NCBI RefSeq assembly: GCF_030848305.1
Contig: NZ_CP114598.1
Coordinates: forward strand, 1,178,001-1,242,000
Length of the DNA stretch: 64,000 nt
Source of the DNA: Akkermansia muciniphila
Lineage (GTDB): Bacteria; Verrucomicrobiota; Verrucomicrobiia; Verrucomicrobiales; Akkermansiaceae
Direction of reading: 5' to 3'
Shown here: piece by piece, positions 34,701 to 50,762 of the stretch
How the letters are laid out: every line of letters begins with the position of its first letter
Numbering within the stretch: the stretch's first letter is position 1
Made by a program: the position numbers and the translations under genes
The notes under the pieces: generated by a model
What the model saw: the letters and a program-made list of their open reading frames with translations, nothing else
Database searches by the model: none
What the model was told of the DNA's origin: nothing

Positions 34701-34944
34701 GTTGAAAATACCAGTTCTTGGGTTTTCAAACTCTCACTGTAAGTGTGTTATGATTTTTTAAATCTCTAAAATGGGATTTTTGCTCTTTCATTTAAACCTC
34801 CTTTGAAATAAGGGAAAAAGCATCGTTACGCTTTCATTATGAAAATAAAATATCAAATTTTATGTTATATGGGCTAATATAGGGTTCATCGCCGAATTTC
34901 CAATCCGCTTTTCCTCTCTTCGTGAAATAACACGGAGAGACCAT
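34701..34944. other. AT-rich gene-free stretch upstream of the autotransporter gene
   Basis: About 240 bases with unusually high AT content for this window and no gene. It could hold upstream activating sites for the autotransporter promoter; no clear repeat was seen. Confidence 0.4.
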
Positions 34945-34981
34945 AAAAAAGGCCGCCCCCCGGAAACGGGAAGCGGCCTTT
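34945..34981 (-). terminator. Terminator of rpoC
   Basis: Arms AAGGCCGC (34949-34956) and GCGGCCTT (34973-34980), followed on the minus strand by a T6 run. It lies 23 bases past the rpoC stop: an intrinsic terminator closing the block. Confidence 0.8.
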
Positions 34982-35003
34982 GAATGTGGATGAAATGAAG
35001 GAC

Positions 35004-39200
<4,197 letters not shown>

Positions 39201-39272
39201 ATATTGAAAGTTTAAAGGAGGTTTGGTGTCCGCCCCCGCGTTTTGCGGCGCGGGGGCGGAATGCGGTGGATA

Positions 39273-42200
39273 TTAGAATTTGAGGTCGGAGAAGTCGACG
39301 TCCGCCAGGCCGGCCATGTCGTCGCTGTCAAAGCCTTCCGTCATGCCGTCCACAGGAGTGAGATCCGTGCCGCCGAGTTGCAGGGAGGGTTGTTCATCCT
39401 TGCTGCCGGGGCGTACGTTCAGCCCCAGGGACTGCATTTCCTTCATCAGAACGTTGAAGGATTCCGGAGTTCCGGCTTCCAGGGTATTATCCCCCTTCAC
39501 GATGGATTCGTAAATGCGGGTACGGCCCTGAACGTCGTCGGACTTGACGGTGAGAAGCTCCTGGAGGGTATAGGCGGCGCCATAGGCTTCCAGCGCCCAC
39601 ACTTCCATTTCCCCGAAACGCTGGCCGCCGTATTGGGCCTTGCCGCCCAGGGGCTGCTGCGTGACCAGGCTGTACGGACCCACGGCACGGGCGTGAATCT
39701 TGTCCGCCACCAGGTGGTTCAACTTGAGCATGTAGGTCTGGCCTACCACCACCGGGTTGTGGAAAGGTTCGCCGGTCAGGCCGTCATAAAGGGTGCTCTT
39801 CCCGCCTACGGTTCCGTCCTTGCCGTCGCCGATCCAAGTGAAACCGTCCACCTTCTTGGCTTCGGACATGTAATTCCAGATGGTTTCTTCACTGATGCCG
39901 TCGAACACCGGAGTGGCCACTTTGAAGCCGAGGGCTCTGGCAGCGATGCCGAGGTGAGCTTCAAGCACCTGTCCCACATTCATTCGGGAAGGCACGCCCA
40001 AGGGGTTCAGCACGATGTCCACCGGAGTGCCGTCCGCGAGGAAGGGCATATCCTGTTCCGGAACGATTTTGGCGACAACGCCCTTGTTGCCGTGGCGGCC
40101 GGCCATCTTGTCACCCACGCCGAGCTTGCGCTTGGCGGCGATGTATACTTTGACTTCTTTCAGTCCGCCGGGTTCGGATTCGTCTCCGGATTCCATCTGA
40201 TCCAGTCGGTGTTCCCGTTCGTCATCCAGTTCCGTAAAGCGGCCTTCAAAGGAGGTGATGATTTCCAGAATCTTGTTGCGGATCGGGCTGGGCTCGATTT
40301 CGATGTGGTCGTGAACCAGGGCCAGCTTGCGCAGCAGGGTCTTGGTGATTTTCCGGTTGGCCGGGATGATGATTTCACCGGTCTGTTCGTTGACGACGTC
40401 CAACGGGATTTTTTCGCCCAGAAGAATGTCGGAGAGCTTCTTGGTCAACTGGTCAATAAGCTGTTCTTTCTTCTTCTTGTGTTCGTCGTTGATTTTCTTG
40501 AACTGCTTTTTCTTCTCCGCGCTGTCCACGACGAGGTCGCCGCGGTGGTGGCCGGAACCCGTGGAAGAAATGCGCACGTCCATCACAATGCCGGTGCAGC
40601 CGGAAGGAACGCGGAGGGATGTATCTTTCACTTCCGCGGCCTTTTCACCGAAGATGGCGCGAAGGAGGCGTTCTTCCGGGGCCAGTTCCGTTTCCGATTT
40701 AGGAGTGATTTTGCCAACGAGGATGTCGCCGGGTTTCACTTCCGCGCCGATGCGGATGACGCCGTCATGGTCCAGGTTTTTCAGGGCTTCATCACCGGCG
40801 TTCGGGATATCACGGGTGATTTCTTCCGGGCCCAGCTTGGTATCACGGGCCTGCACTTCAAACTCGGAGATGTGGATGGAGGTGAAGGTGTCTTCCTTCA
40901 CGGTTTTTTCGGAGATGACAATAGCGTCTTCGAAGTTGTAGCCGTTCCACGGCATGTAGGCCACCAGAACGTTGCGGCCGAGGGCCAGTTCGCCCTGGTC
41001 CGTGTTCGGGCCGTCCGCCAGCACGTCGCCGGTTTTGATTTTGTCGCCGCGGCGCACGATCGGACGCTGGTTGATGCAGGTGCCGGCATTGGAACGCATG
41101 AACTTGCGCAGGGGATAGACGTAAACGCCATTGTCGCGGTCCGTGCGCACACTGTCGGGATCGGACAGGAACACTTCCGGGCGCACGGGCAGTTCTCCGT
41201 CTTTCGTGGTGATGATGACTTCAGCCGTGGCGGAGGCCACGATGCCGTCCGCTTCCGCCAGAACGACGGAACGGGAGTCCCTGGCGCACTTGCCTTCAAT
41301 GCCAGTTCCCACGTACGGGGATTCCGCCACCATCAGAGGCACGCCCTGGCGCTGCATGTTGGAGCCCATCAGGGCGCGGTTGGCGTCGTCATGTTCCAAG
41401 AAGGGGATAAGACCTGCGGCGATGGAGACGAGCTGCTTGGGAGATACGTCCATGTAATGCACGTCCGCCGGATCCACTTCGATGAACTCGCCCTTTTCGC
41501 GGGCGGTTACGCGGGAGGTCGTGAAGTTGCCCTGTTCGTCCAGCGGGTTGTTGGCCTGGGCGATGAGATAGCCTTCTTCCTGATCGGCGGTGACGTATTC
41601 AATGGTATTGGTGACCCGGCCGTTTTCCACCTTGCGGTAAGGCGTTTCAATGAACCCGAATTCATTGATGCGGGCGTAGGTGCACATGGAGTTGATCAGG
41701 CCGATGTTGGGGCCTTCCGGCGTTTCAATGGGGCAAATGCGCCCGTAGTGGGAGGGATGCACGTCCCGGACTTCGAAACCGGCCCGGTCACGGTTCAGAC
41801 CGCCGGGCCCCAGGGCGGAAAGGCGGCGCTTGTGCGTCAATTCCGCAAGGGGGTTGATCTGGTCCATGAATTGGGAGAGCTGGGAACGGCCGAAGAAATC
41901 GCGCACGACGGCACTAAGGGCCTTCGGATTGATGAGTTTGCTGGGCGTGACGCCTTCAATGTTCTGGTCAATGAGGGTCATGCGTTCCTTGACCAGGCGT
42001 TCGGTGCGGGCGAGACCTACGCGACACTGGTTGGCCATAAGTTCGCCTACGGCGCGTACGCGGCGGCTGCCCAGGTGGTCGATGTCGTCCACCATGCCTT
42101 CACCCTTCTTGAGACGCAGGAGGTATTTGAGGGCGGCCAGGAAATCTTCCGCCGTCATCAGGCGCTGGTCCAGGCTGGTGTCCAGACCGAGCTTCTGGTT

Positions 42201-43211
42201 GATTTTATAGCGTCCCACGCGGGTGAGGTCATATTTCTTGGGATCGTCAAAAAGCCTCTTGAGCAGGGTGCGCGCCTGAGCCGCCGTAGCGGGGTCTCCG
42301 GGCCGCAGCCGTTTGTAGATTTCCTTGAGGGCGGATTCTTCGTCGTGAGCGGGATCCTTTTTCAGGGTTTTGATCAGCACGTCGTCCTCGCTCTGGTCAA
42401 TGACGTCGATTTTCTTGATGCCGAACTGGAGGAGCTGGCGAACCACACCCATGTTGAGCTGTTCGAAAGCCTTGGCAAGAACCAGATCCTTGTCCTTGAT
42501 CGTGTCTACAGCCACGAGGTTGTGCAGATCTTCTTCCGTCATGTCTTCGCTCAGGGGAAGCGTGCGGATGTTGTAGAACTGGCTGACGATGTCACGGTCC
42601 GTTTTGAAACCCAGGTAACGCATAAATGTCGTCGCAAGGAACTTGCGGCGGCGGCGGCGGCGGTCAAGGTAAACGTAGAGCAGGTCATTGGTGTCAAACT
42701 GAACCTCCAGCCAGGAGCCCCGGTCCGGGATGATGCGGAAGGAGTGAAGCAGTTTCCCGTTCAGGTGCTGGGCGCTTTCAAAGCAAATGCCCGGGGAACG
42801 GTGAAGCTGGGACACGATGACGCGTTCGGCGCCGTTGATGACAAAGGTGCCGCGGTTGGTCATCATGGGGAGTTCCCCCATATAAACCGTTTCTTCCTTG
42901 GACTCGTTGTCGGATTTGAGCTTGAAGGTGACCTGAAGGGCGGCGCTGTAGGTTTCCCCCGCGCGGATGGCCTCGTAATCGCTCATCTTCGGCTGTTCAA
43001 TGTCGTAGGAGACGAAGTCGAGCTCAATGTTTTCGTCATAGCTCTTGATAGGAAAGATTTCCTTCAGAACGCCTTGTAACCCGATGTTTTTCCTGGCCGC
43101 GGCCGGCGTGTCCTGTTGTAGAAAATCGAAGTATGATTGAAGTTGGATCTCAATAAGGTTCGGAGGTTCGATGACTTCCTTGATATTCCCGAAGTAGAGT
43201 CGCTTTGACAT
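39273..43211 (-). CDS. rpoB: RNA polymerase subunit beta
   Basis: 1312 residues from ATG 43211, where [20 protein letters not shown] matches the usual RpoB N-terminus. An ATG eleven codons further upstream (43244) is possible. Neither has a Shine-Dalgarno sequence. Conserved regions are present, including the rifampicin region ([20 protein letters not shown] and [11 protein letters not shown]) and the C-terminal [16 protein letters not shown]. The residues typical of a rifampicin-sensitive site appear unaltered by eye. It is separated from rplL by a gap of about 200 bases that contains a perfect stem-loop. Confidence 0.97.
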   Translation of the reverse strand: MSKRLYFGNIKEVIEPPNLIEIQLQSYFDFLQQDTPAAARKNIGLQGVLKEIFPIKSYDENIELDFVSYDIEQPKMSDYEAIRAGETYSAALQVTFKLKSDNESKEETVYMGELPMMTNRGTFVINGAERVIVSQLHRSPGICFESAQHLNGKLLHSFRIIPDRGSWLEVQFDTNDLLYVYLDRRRRRRKFLATTFMRYLGFKTDRDIVSQFYNIRTLPLSEDMTEEDLHNLVAVDTIKDKDLVLAKAFEQLNMGVVRQLLQFGIKKIDVIDQSEDDVLIKTLKKDPAHDEESALKEIYKRLRPGDPATAAQARTLLKRLFDDPKKYDLTRVGRYKINQKLGLDTSLDQRLMTAEDFLAALKYLLRLKKGEGMVDDIDHLGSRRVRAVGELMANQCRVGLARTERLVKERMTLIDQNIEGVTPSKLINPKALSAVVRDFFGRSQLSQFMDQINPLAELTHKRRLSALGPGGLNRDRAGFEVRDVHPSHYGRICPIETPEGPNIGLINSMCTYARINEFGFIETPYRKVENGRVTNTIEYVTADQEEGYLIAQANNPLDEQGNFTTSRVTAREKGEFIEVDPADVHYMDVSPKQLVSIAAGLIPFLEHDDANRALMGSNMQRQGVPLMVAESPYVGTGIEGKCARDSRSVVLAEADGIVASATAEVIITTKDGELPVRPEVFLSDPDSVRTDRDNGVYVYPLRKFMRSNAGTCINQRPIVRRGDKIKTGDVLADGPNTDQGELALGRNVLVAYMPWNGYNFEDAIVISEKTVKEDTFTSIHISEFEVQARDTKLGPEEITRDIPNAGDEALKNLDHDGVIRIGAEVKPGDILVGKITPKSETELAPEERLLRAIFGEKAAEVKDTSLRVPSGCTGIVMDVRISSTGSGHHRGDLVVDSAEKKKQFKKINDEHKKKKEQLIDQLTKKLSDILLGEKIPLDVVNEQTGEIIIPANRKITKTLLRKLALVHDHIEIEPSPIRNKILEIITSFEGRFTELDDEREHRLDQMESGDESEPGGLKEVKVYIAAKRKLGVGDKMAGRHGNKGVVAKIVPEQDMPFLADGTPVDIVLNPLGVPSRMNVGQVLEAHLGIAARALGFKVATPVFDGISEETIWNYMSEAKKVDGFTWIGDGKDGTVGGKSTLYDGLTGEPFHNPVVVGQTYMLKLNHLVADKIHARAVGPYSLVTQQPLGGKAQYGGQRFGEMEVWALEAYGAAYTLQELLTVKSDDVQGRTRIYESIVKGDNTLEAGTPESFNVLMKEMQSLGLNVRPGSKDEQPSLQLGGTDLTPVDGMTEGFDSDDMAGLADVDFSDLKF

Positions 43212-43361
43212 GGGCTGCTGTGGCGGAGATGTTATGGTTTGCATCCTGAAGAACCCGGATGCTGGGCTGGGCGGTCCTTTCCCTGAGGGGCGGAACCGAC
43301 TGGAAGCGTTTTACGGGATAAAAAGCCTCTAGTCGATCACGCGGGATGTGAAGACGAGGAA

Positions 43362-43398
43362 GCGCAACAGGAGAAAAACGGCTTTTCTCCTGTTGCGC
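43362..43398 (-). terminator. Perfect 16-bp stem-loop between rplL and rpoB (attenuator-like)
   Basis: GCGCAACAGGAGAAAA (43362-43377) and its exact complement (43383-43398) around a 5-base loop, 15 bases after the rplL stop. The AT-rich top of the stem and the lack of a T-run after it on the minus strand suggest partial termination or an RNase III-type processing site, as known between rplL and rpoB in other bacteria. Confidence 0.5.
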
Positions 43399-43412
43399 GG
43401 GAAGTAAAAAGC

Positions 43413-43787
43413 TTACTTGACGTCCACCTTGGCGCCGGCTTCTTCCAGCTTGGCCTTGGCAACGTTGGCTTCGTCCTTGGAGACGGCTTCCAGGATGACG
43501 GCGGGAGTGCCTTCAACCAGTTTCTTGGCGTCCACCAGGCCGAGACCGGCCTTCACTTCGCGGACGGCCTTAATGACGGCGATCTTGTTGGCGCCGGCTT
43601 CCGTCAGGACGACGTTGAATTCGGTCTTTTCTTCTTCAGCTTCGGCAGGAGCGGCGGCAGCGCCGGCGGCGGCTACGGGAGCAGCGGCGGAAACGCCCCA
43701 CTTTTCTTCCAGGAGCTTGACGAGGTCGGCAGCTTCCAGGATGGTAAGGGTGCCGAGTTCTTCAGCGATTTTATTAATATCAGCCAT
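43413..43787 (-). CDS. rplL: Ribosomal protein bL12 (L7/L12)
   Basis: 124 residues from ATG 43787 ([15 protein letters not shown]); the longer frame to 43838 is rejected. The classic layout is visible: an N-terminal dimerisation domain, an Ala/Pro-rich hinge (about 50-65) and a C-terminal domain with KTEFNVVL and [15 protein letters not shown], which recruits translational GTPases. Stalk protein of the large subunit. Confidence 0.97.
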   Translation of the reverse strand: MADINKIAEELGTLTILEAADLVKLLEEKWGVSAAAPVAAAGAAAAPAEAEEEKTEFNVVLTEAGANKIAVIKAVREVKAGLGLVDAKKLVEGTPAVILEAVSKDEANVAKAKLEEAGAKVDVK

Positions 43788-43945
43788 TGTATTATTTTCT
43801 AGTTTGGTTTCGAGTCGCGCCAAGAGCCAACTTGGCATTTCAGTTCTCCGGCCGGAGTTCCGACAAGGAACCTGTAGGAGAGTCGGGTCCGGTTTTCACA
43901 CATTTGGCTAGAGTGCAACCGGACCGTCCGGTCAAGGGGTTGGTA

Positions 43946-44449
43946 TTAGGCGGCGGGTTCTTCGCTGCCGCCGTTTTCTTTGTCCACATATGCCTGAATA
44001 ACTCGGGCAAGAGCGGAACCGGCCGCGTTGATGGTGCCAAGGAGTTTGGCAAGCAGCTGGTCGCGGGGGGGCAGTTCGCCGATGGCGCGGATTTCGTCCG
44101 CGGAGAGAATGGCTCCGTCCAGGATCGCCACCTTGTATTCGGCTTTTTTGGAAGCCTTGGCAAAGGTGTTGATGGCCTTGGCGGCGCCTGCTACGTCGGA
44201 TGCGCCGGTCACGAAAGCGGTCTGGCCGACGAGATGTTCCCCGATGTCGGGAAGGCCGGCATCCGTCAGAGCCGTGCGCATGAAGTTGTTCTTGGCTACG
44301 TGGCACTGGGCGCCGCAGGCGGCCAGTGCGGAACGCAGGTTGGTGAACTCAGGCACGGTGATCGAGGTGTAGTCCACGACGATCAGGAACGGGGAGGCGT
44401 TGACGCGAGCGGTCAGGTCGTCAATGATGATACGCTTGTCAGGATTCAT
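43946..44449 (-). CDS. rplJ: Ribosomal protein uL10
   Basis: 167 residues. The N-terminal rRNA-binding domain has ASPFLIVVDYTSITVPEF, and the C-terminal helix (LARVIQAYVDKENG) is the platform for bL12 dimers. It lies 21 bases downstream of rplA and 158 bases upstream of rplL. The common L10-binding leader is not obvious, because the gap before rplJ is short. Confidence 0.96.
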   Translation of the reverse strand: MNPDKRIIIDDLTARVNASPFLIVVDYTSITVPEFTNLRSALAACGAQCHVAKNNFMRTALTDAGLPDIGEHLVGQTAFVTGASDVAGAAKAINTFAKASKKAEYKVAILDGAILSADEIRAIGELPPRDQLLAKLLGTINAAGSALARVIQAYVDKENGGSEEPAA

Positions 44450-44470
44450 GGTGTGCTAAATCGGTTCGGG

Positions 44471-45172
44471 TTACAGTTTGGCGATGGAAGCGGTGTCAAC
44501 CGGCAGACCGGGGCACATGGCGCATGAAACGGTGACGGATTCAATGTAGGCGCCCTTGGCGGAAGCCGGGCGGGCCTTGACGACGGAATCAATCAGGGCA
44601 GCGATGTTTTCGGCGATGCTTTCGTTGGAGAAAGACAGCTTGCCTACAGCGGCGGAGATATTGGCGTTCTTGTCAACCTTGTAGTCAACGCGGCCGGCCT
44701 TCACTTCCTTCACAGCTTTGGCCGTATCATCCGTGACGGTACCGGTTTTCGGGTTGGGCATCAGGCCGCGCGGACCCAGCACACGGGCAACCTTGCGTAC
44801 CTCCGTCATGGCGTCGGGGGTGGCAATGGCCGTATCAAAGTCAACGAATCCTTCCTGGACTTTTTTGATGAGGTCTTCAAACCCCACGAATTCGGCTCCG
44901 GCTTCCTGAGCGGCCTTGGCGGCATCGCCCTGGGCAAAGACGAGGACGCGAACGTTTTTACCCGTGCCGTTAGGCAGGGAAACGCTGCCGCGAACCATCT
45001 GGTCGGATTTGCGGGGGTCCACAGTCAGGTGGAAAGAGACGGTGACAGTCGGGTCGAATTTCGGCGCCGGGAAGGATTTCATGGTTTCCACGGCTTCCGT
45101 GATGCTGTAGTTCTTGTTAGGAGTAACAAGCTTGGCTGCTTCTTGATATCGCTTGCTGCGTTTGGTAGACAT
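44471..45172 (-). CDS. rplA: Ribosomal protein uL1
   Basis: 233 residues. A typical bacterial L1 with the conserved [11 protein letters not shown] and the C-terminal KPASAKG-like segment [14 protein letters not shown]. It forms the mobile L1 stalk near the E site and often represses its own operon by binding the mRNA. It lies 51 bases downstream of rplK. Confidence 0.96.
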   Translation of the reverse strand: MSTKRSKRYQEAAKLVTPNKNYSITEAVETMKSFPAPKFDPTVTVSFHLTVDPRKSDQMVRGSVSLPNGTGKNVRVLVFAQGDAAKAAQEAGAEFVGFEDLIKKVQEGFVDFDTAIATPDAMTEVRKVARVLGPRGLMPNPKTGTVTDDTAKAVKEVKAGRVDYKVDKNANISAAVGKLSFSNESIAENIAALIDSVVKARPASAKGAYIESVTVSCAMCPGLPVDTASIAKL

Positions 45173-45223
45173 GTGTGTATTTGGCAGTGCGTTCGGATTG
45201 GTTTAATCCTCCTGCGGTGAGTG

Positions 45224-45652
45224 TTACATACCTTCAACTTCAATGCCCATCTGACGAGCCTGGCCAGCAAGAATGCGGGCGGCGCGTTCGGGGTCTTTCG
45301 TGTTGAGGTCAGGGAGTTTGGTGTTGACGACTTCCATCAGCTTAGCCTTGGAAAGAGTGGCGACTTTCTTTTTATTCGGTTCGCCGGAGCCGGAGGCGAT
45401 GCCTGCGGCTTTCTTGAGAAGCACGCTGCCCGGGGGCTGCTTGGTGATGAAAGAAAATGATTTGTCCTTGTAAACCGTGATGACGGTCGGCAGGAGATCG
45501 CCGGCCTGCTTTTGCGTGGCGGCGTTGAACTCCTTGCAGAATGCCATGATGTTTACACCGGCCTGACCAAGTGCCGGACCCACGGGCGGGGAGGGGTTAG
45601 CGGCTCCGGCATTGATCTGGAGCTTGATGATTTTGGTTATTTCTTTTGCCAT
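45224..45652 (-). CDS. rplK: Ribosomal protein uL11
   Basis: 142 residues. The conserved N-terminus [19 protein letters not shown] and the C-terminal 23S-binding domain (GTAR-like [15 protein letters not shown]) are intact. It forms the GTPase-associated centre with uL10. It lies 63 bases downstream of nusG. Confidence 0.97.
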   Translation of the reverse strand: MAKEITKIIKLQINAGAANPSPPVGPALGQAGVNIMAFCKEFNAATQKQAGDLLPTVITVYKDKSFSFITKQPPGSVLLKKAAGIASGSGEPNKKKVATLSKAKLMEVVNTKLPDLNTKDPERAARILAGQARQMGIEVEGM

Positions 45653-45715
45653 GGTTTTGCTTTGTTAGCGGAGAAAATAAACGGGAAGAGAACTGATGAG
45701 GGGGGAGAAAAAGAC

Positions 45716-46285
45716 TCAGGCTTTTTCCACCTGCCAGTATTCCAGATCCACAGGCGTGGCGCGGCCAAAAATAGAAACGCTGACGCGCAGTTTGCCTTTT
45801 TCCGGGTCGATTTCTTCGATGGTGCCCTCCTGACTCTGGAACGGTCCTTCGCATACGCGCACAGGGTCGCCGACGGCGAATTCCACCTTGGGACGGGCGG
45901 CGACAGCTTCCGCATCCAGCAGGGGCAGGAGATCTTCCACCTCGCGCTTGCGCATGGGGAGGGGGGCGTTGCGGGAACCGGCGATGCTGATGACGCCGTC
46001 AATTTGCTGGATGAAGTACCAAAGATCCTTGTTCAGGGTGCCGTCCGCTTCCAGCAAGTACATGTTGGCATAAACGTACCCGGGAAAGAGTTTGCTGTGG
46101 CGTTCCGTTTTTTTGCCGTTCCGCACTTCGGAAATGAGTTCCGTGGGGACTTCCACCCGGTAAATGAAGTCGGAAAGTTCGGCGTCCTTCGCCTTGCGGA
46201 TAATGCGGTCACGAACACTGTTTTCCTGCCCGGAGAGGACATGAAGGACATACCATTGTTCGTGGGGCTCTGGGGTACTGGGCAT
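45716..46285 (-). CDS. nusG: Transcription termination/antitermination factor NusG
   Basis: 189 residues. The NGN domain (WYVLHVLSGQENSVRDRI, later FPGYVYANM) is followed by a linker and a KOW domain (VGDPVRVCEGPFQSQEGTI). It binds RNA polymerase and links it to Rho or the ribosome. It follows secE by 29 bases, in the usual secE-nusG-rplK order. Confidence 0.97.
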   Translation of the reverse strand: MPSTPEPHEQWYVLHVLSGQENSVRDRIIRKAKDAELSDFIYRVEVPTELISEVRNGKKTERHSKLFPGYVYANMYLLEADGTLNKDLWYFIQQIDGVISIAGSRNAPLPMRKREVEDLLPLLDAEAVAARPKVEFAVGDPVRVCEGPFQSQEGTIEEIDPEKGKLRVSVSIFGRATPVDLEYWQVEKA

Positions 46286-46314
46286 GATCGGAGAAAAAGT
46301 GGGGGAGAGTAAAA

Positions 46315-46542
46315 CTAGATTGCCAACTGGATGAGGTAGTTGACCACGCTGTGAAGGAAGATGTCGAACGATGCAACAAACGCGCCAAGGAAGACCATGG
46401 CGATCAGTACGACGAGAGTGGAACCCCAGAGTTCGCGGAATTTTTTGAAACCTTTCACCTTGGGGTCGCTTTCCCAGGGCCAGGTCGTCTTCTTAAGTTC
46501 GCCTTTAACCTCGGCGATGAATTGAGAAATCTTGCGAAACAT
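46315..46542 (-). CDS. secE: Preprotein translocase subunit SecE
   Basis: 75 residues with one C-terminal transmembrane helix (LVVLIAMVFLGAFVASFDI), preceded by the conserved amphipathic helix with KKTTWPWESD. It is the short form of SecE, clamping SecY in the translocon. It lies just downstream of tRNA-Trp. Confidence 0.96.
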   Translation of the reverse strand: MFRKISQFIAEVKGELKKTTWPWESDPKVKGFKKFRELWGSTLVVLIAMVFLGAFVASFDIFLHSVVNYLIQLAI

Positions 46543-46575
46543 GCTTCAAGGTGGGGTGGTGTATTTGGAAAGAAG

Positions 46576-46651
46576 TGGCAGGTCAGGAGGGACTCGAACC
46601 CCCAACTTTTGGTTTTGGAGACCAACGCTCTACCAATTGAACTACTGACCT
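46576..46651 (-). tRNA. tRNA-Trp (anticodon CCA)
   Basis: The cloverleaf reads on the minus strand from AGGTCAG (46651-46645) to CTGACCT plus G. The anticodon loop has CTCCAAA with anticodon CCA, and the T arm has GGTTCGAGTCC. The 3' CCA is encoded (46578-46576). It lies between tuf and secE, as in many bacteria. Confidence 0.95.
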
Positions 46652-46676
46652 GTTGAAGTCTCTTCTTTCGTGGGAA

Positions 46677-46706
46677 ATGAGGGGGCCTGCGGGGAGGCCC
46701 CCTCAT
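46677..46706 (-). terminator. Perfect 12-bp hairpin after tuf
   Basis: ATGAGGGGGCCT (46677-46688) and its exact complement (46695-46706) around a 6-base loop, 39 bases past the tuf stop and 26 bases before tRNA-Trp. Only a TTT follows, so partial termination or RNA processing is likely. Confidence 0.5.
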
Positions 46707-46744
46707 TAAACCTGATGTAGATTCCTCTACAGTTCCTGAGGAAC

Positions 46745-47929
<1,185 letters not shown>

Positions 47930-47973
47930 AATATTATGTTTAGGTTTGGGCTGCTATGGGTCTAGCTTGAAGA

Positions 47974-48048
<75 letters not shown>

Positions 48049-48160
48049 ATAGACTTCTTCCGCCTTTCGCTGCTCCTAGAGAAGTCGTAAATCCGCCCAA
48101 ACCTGCGGTTCTAGCGGATAAATAGCATCCTCCCGTGTTGCCTGACGAAAAGCGGACGCT

Positions 48161-48189
48161 ATGTTACGTTTTTAGATGCGGGATGTCAA
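48161..48189 (-). promoter_or_regulatory. Strong promoter of the tRNA-Thr-tuf block
   Basis: On the minus strand TTGACA (48189-48184), a 17-base spacer, then TAACAT (48166-48161). The predicted start is about 105 bases before tRNA-Thr. The next 13-kb block has no other equally strong promoter that I could see. Confidence 0.7.
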
Positions 48190-48254
48190 TGAAAACATGA
48201 ACATTTTTTCAGTTTAATGCTGCGAATGCAGGGCGCTCATGTATAATGTATTTA

Positions 48255-49337
48255 TCAGGAATGCGTTGAATATTTGGATCTGTTTAGATCTTCCGTCAAT
48301 TTAAGATTGGGGTCAACGTCTTCATCCAGAGAGTGGAACAATCCCCTGCGGGCTTTGAGACAGGTGACATAAGCGATCATGGCGGCATTATCCGTCGTCA
48401 AGTCGAAGTCCGGGAGGACCAGTTCCACTTTTTCGCGGTCGCAGGCGGTTTTCAGGCGGGAACGCAGCTCCCTGTTGCAGGAGACGCCCCCGGAGACGGC
48501 AAGGGTGCGGTGACCGGAGGCGCGCAGAGCTTTCAGAGCCTTGTGAATCAGGACGTCCGTCACGGCCCGCTGGAAGGAAGCGCAGAGGTCGCGCAGAGTT
48601 TGCCGGGGCAGGTCGTGAGGATCGCCGGTTTTCGTAATTTTGGGCAATGTGTAGAGAACGGCCGTTTTCAGGCCTGAGAAAGATACGTTGACTGTATGTT
48701 CTTTCATCAGGGCCCGGGGGAAAGAAAAGGCTTCCGGATCGCCTTCCGCCGCCAGACGGTCGATTTCCGGCCCTCCGGGATAGGGCAGGCCGAGCATTTT
48801 GCCTACCTTGTCAAAGGCTTCCCCTGATGCGTCGTCTAAAGAACGGCCCAGCAGACGGTAGTTCCCTACGCCGCGCACGTCCACAAAGAGGGTGTGGCCG
48901 CCGGAAACGACCATGCCCAGATGGGGAACGGGACCGCCGGGGCGTTTGAGGAAGGGGGAGAGCAGATGGCCTTCCAGATGATTGACGGAGACGAAGGGCT
49001 TGCCTGCCGCCAGAGCAAGAGCCTTGGCCGTGCTGTTGCCTACCAGGAGCGCAGCTACCAGGCCGGGGCCTCCCGTGGCGCCGAAAACGTCAATGTCCGC
49101 AGGAGCTGTTCCGGCTTCGCGGCACGCGGTACGGATGATTCCGGGAAGGTCCGCTGAATGGTTGCGGGAAGCCAGTTCCGGGACTACGCCGCCGTGCTGG
49201 CGGTGAATGGCAATTTGGGAGGAGATGACGGAAGAGAGTATTTCCGGCGCTTTTTCCTCTCCGGCAGAGCGCAGGATGGCGACCGCCGTTTCATCACAGG
49301 AGGATTCTATTCCCAGAACGGTAAGGGATTCCGGCAT
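48255..49337 (-). CDS. tsaD: tRNA threonylcarbamoyladenosine transferase TsaD
   Basis: 360 residues. It transfers threonylcarbamoyl to A37 of ANN-decoding tRNAs. The conserved start LGIESSCDETAVAI, the metal-binding region PELASRNHS, and VNHLEGHLLSPF are present, with GGHTLFV and the late SGGVSCNRELR. It starts 18 bases after the clpX stop. Confidence 0.96.
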   Translation of the reverse strand: MPESLTVLGIESSCDETAVAILRSAGEEKAPEILSSVISSQIAIHRQHGGVVPELASRNHSADLPGIIRTACREAGTAPADIDVFGATGGPGLVAALLVGNSTAKALALAAGKPFVSVNHLEGHLLSPFLKRPGGPVPHLGMVVSGGHTLFVDVRGVGNYRLLGRSLDDASGEAFDKVGKMLGLPYPGGPEIDRLAAEGDPEAFSFPRALMKEHTVNVSFSGLKTAVLYTLPKITKTGDPHDLPRQTLRDLCASFQRAVTDVLIHKALKALRASGHRTLAVSGGVSCNRELRSRLKTACDREKVELVLPDFDLTTDNAAMIAYVTCLKARRGLFHSLDEDVDPNLKLTEDLNRSKYSTHS

Positions 49338-49355
49338 GAAGGGAGAGCAGGGGGG

Positions 49356-50726
49356 TTAGGAGGCCTGATGGATTTGAGCCGGTTTGCTGCCGGTAACCGT
49401 TTCCCGGGTGATGGTGACGGAATCCGCATTTTTCATGCTGGGCACCTTGTACATGACGTCCAGCATAAGAGTTTCAAAGATGGAACGCAGAGCGCGGGCT
49501 CCCGTGCCGCGTTCCATGGCTTCGGCAGCCATGGCTTTCAGGGCGTCCGGCTGCACGTCCAGTTTGGCGCCGTACATGGCGAGCAGTTTGGAATATTGCT
49601 TGACCAGGGCGTTTTTGGGTTCCGTAAGCAGGCGGACGAGCTGGCTTTCATCCAGTTTGGAGAGCGGGCAGAAGATGGGCAGACGGCCTACGAATTCCGG
49701 AATCATGCCGAAGGAGAAGAGATCTTCCGGCATGGCCTGCGCCAGTATTTCCTCTTCCGAGTATTCCTTGCGGTCGCGTTGTTCCGTGATGGCTCCGAAT
49801 CCCATCTGGGTGGCGCCGAGACGTTTGCGGATGATGTCTTCCAGACCGACGAAAGCGCCGCCGACAATGAAGAGGATTTTTTCCGTGTTGACGCGGATGT
49901 ATTCCTGTTGCGGGTGCTTGCGGCCTCCGGTGGGCGGAACGTTGCAAACAGTGCCTTCAATGATTTTCAGCAAAGCCTGCTGCACGCCTTCCCCGGAGAC
50001 GTCTCTCGTAACGGAGACATTCTGGGTTTTACGGCCGATTTTGTCGATTTCATCCACATAGATGATGCCCTGTTCCGCTTTCGCTACGTCAAAGTTGGCA
50101 GCCTGGAGCAGGCGCAGGATGATGTTTTCCACATCTTCCCCCACGTAACCGGCTTCCGTCAGCGTGGTGGCGTCCACAATGCAGAACGGGACGTTGAGCA
50201 TTTTCGCCAGCGTTTTCGCCAGCAGGGTTTTCCCAGAGCCGGTGGGGCCGGCCAGCAGGATGTTGGATTTTTCAATCTCCACATCGTCCAGGGATTTGTC
50301 TTCCAGCATGACGGCACTTTGGCGCAGGCGCATGTAGTGGTTGTACACGGCTACGGAAAGCACTTTCTTGGCATAGTCCTGCCCGATGACATACTGGTTG
50401 AGCGTGGCGCACATTTCTTCCGGCGTAGGCAGCGGGCCTTCGTAGGCGGCCGGTCCGGCCGCCGTTTCCCTGAGCATGTCTGCAGCTGCCTCCTTGCGGG
50501 CTTCCGCCTGGCACATGGCATAGGCGGAGGGCTCCATATTCAGGATGCCGCGGATGAAGCGGGCTGCCATAGGAAGGCCTGTGTCCTTCACAATCATGTT
50601 GACGCAAATTTCAACGCAATTGTTGCAGATGTAAAAGTCTTCCGCAATCTGGATGAGCTTGTCCACCTTGTTCCCGGGCTTGCCGCAACAGGAACAGGCA
50701 GGAAGATGATGAGTGGAACCGGACAT
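49356..50726 (-). CDS. clpX: ATP-dependent Clp protease ATPase subunit ClpX
   Basis: 456 residues. The N-terminal C4 zinc domain (CSCCGKPG and ICNNCVEIC) binds adaptors and substrates. The AAA+ core has Walker [13 protein letters not shown], Walker [11 protein letters not shown] and a sensor region. The IGF-type ClpP-binding loop appears as MGFGAI near residue 275. A spacer of about 40 residues between the zinc domain and the AAA+ core is longer than usual. It follows clpP by 36 bases. Confidence 0.96.
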   Translation of the reverse strand: MSGSTHHLPACSCCGKPGNKVDKLIQIAEDFYICNNCVEICVNMIVKDTGLPMAARFIRGILNMEPSAYAMCQAEARKEAAADMLRETAAGPAAYEGPLPTPEEMCATLNQYVIGQDYAKKVLSVAVYNHYMRLRQSAVMLEDKSLDDVEIEKSNILLAGPTGSGKTLLAKTLAKMLNVPFCIVDATTLTEAGYVGEDVENIILRLLQAANFDVAKAEQGIIYVDEIDKIGRKTQNVSVTRDVSGEGVQQALLKIIEGTVCNVPPTGGRKHPQQEYIRVNTEKILFIVGGAFVGLEDIIRKRLGATQMGFGAITEQRDRKEYSEEEILAQAMPEDLFSFGMIPEFVGRLPIFCPLSKLDESQLVRLLTEPKNALVKQYSKLLAMYGAKLDVQPDALKAMAAEAMERGTGARALRSIFETLMLDVMYKVPSMKNADSVTITRETVTGSKPAQIHQAS

Positions 50727-50762
50727 GGTTGTTCAGGTAGAGAGAAATGGCGGAGGGGAGGA

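Noticed and set aside
39243-43079. A 1278-codon open frame on the plus strand, antisense to rpoB
   Set aside because: Same cause as for rpoC; the composition is His/Phe/Gly-rich shadow sequence without motifs.
43788-43945. The gap between rplJ and rplL considered as an L10-binding leader
   Set aside because: The known L10 leader precedes rplJ, not rplL, and the kink-turn pattern was not evident here.
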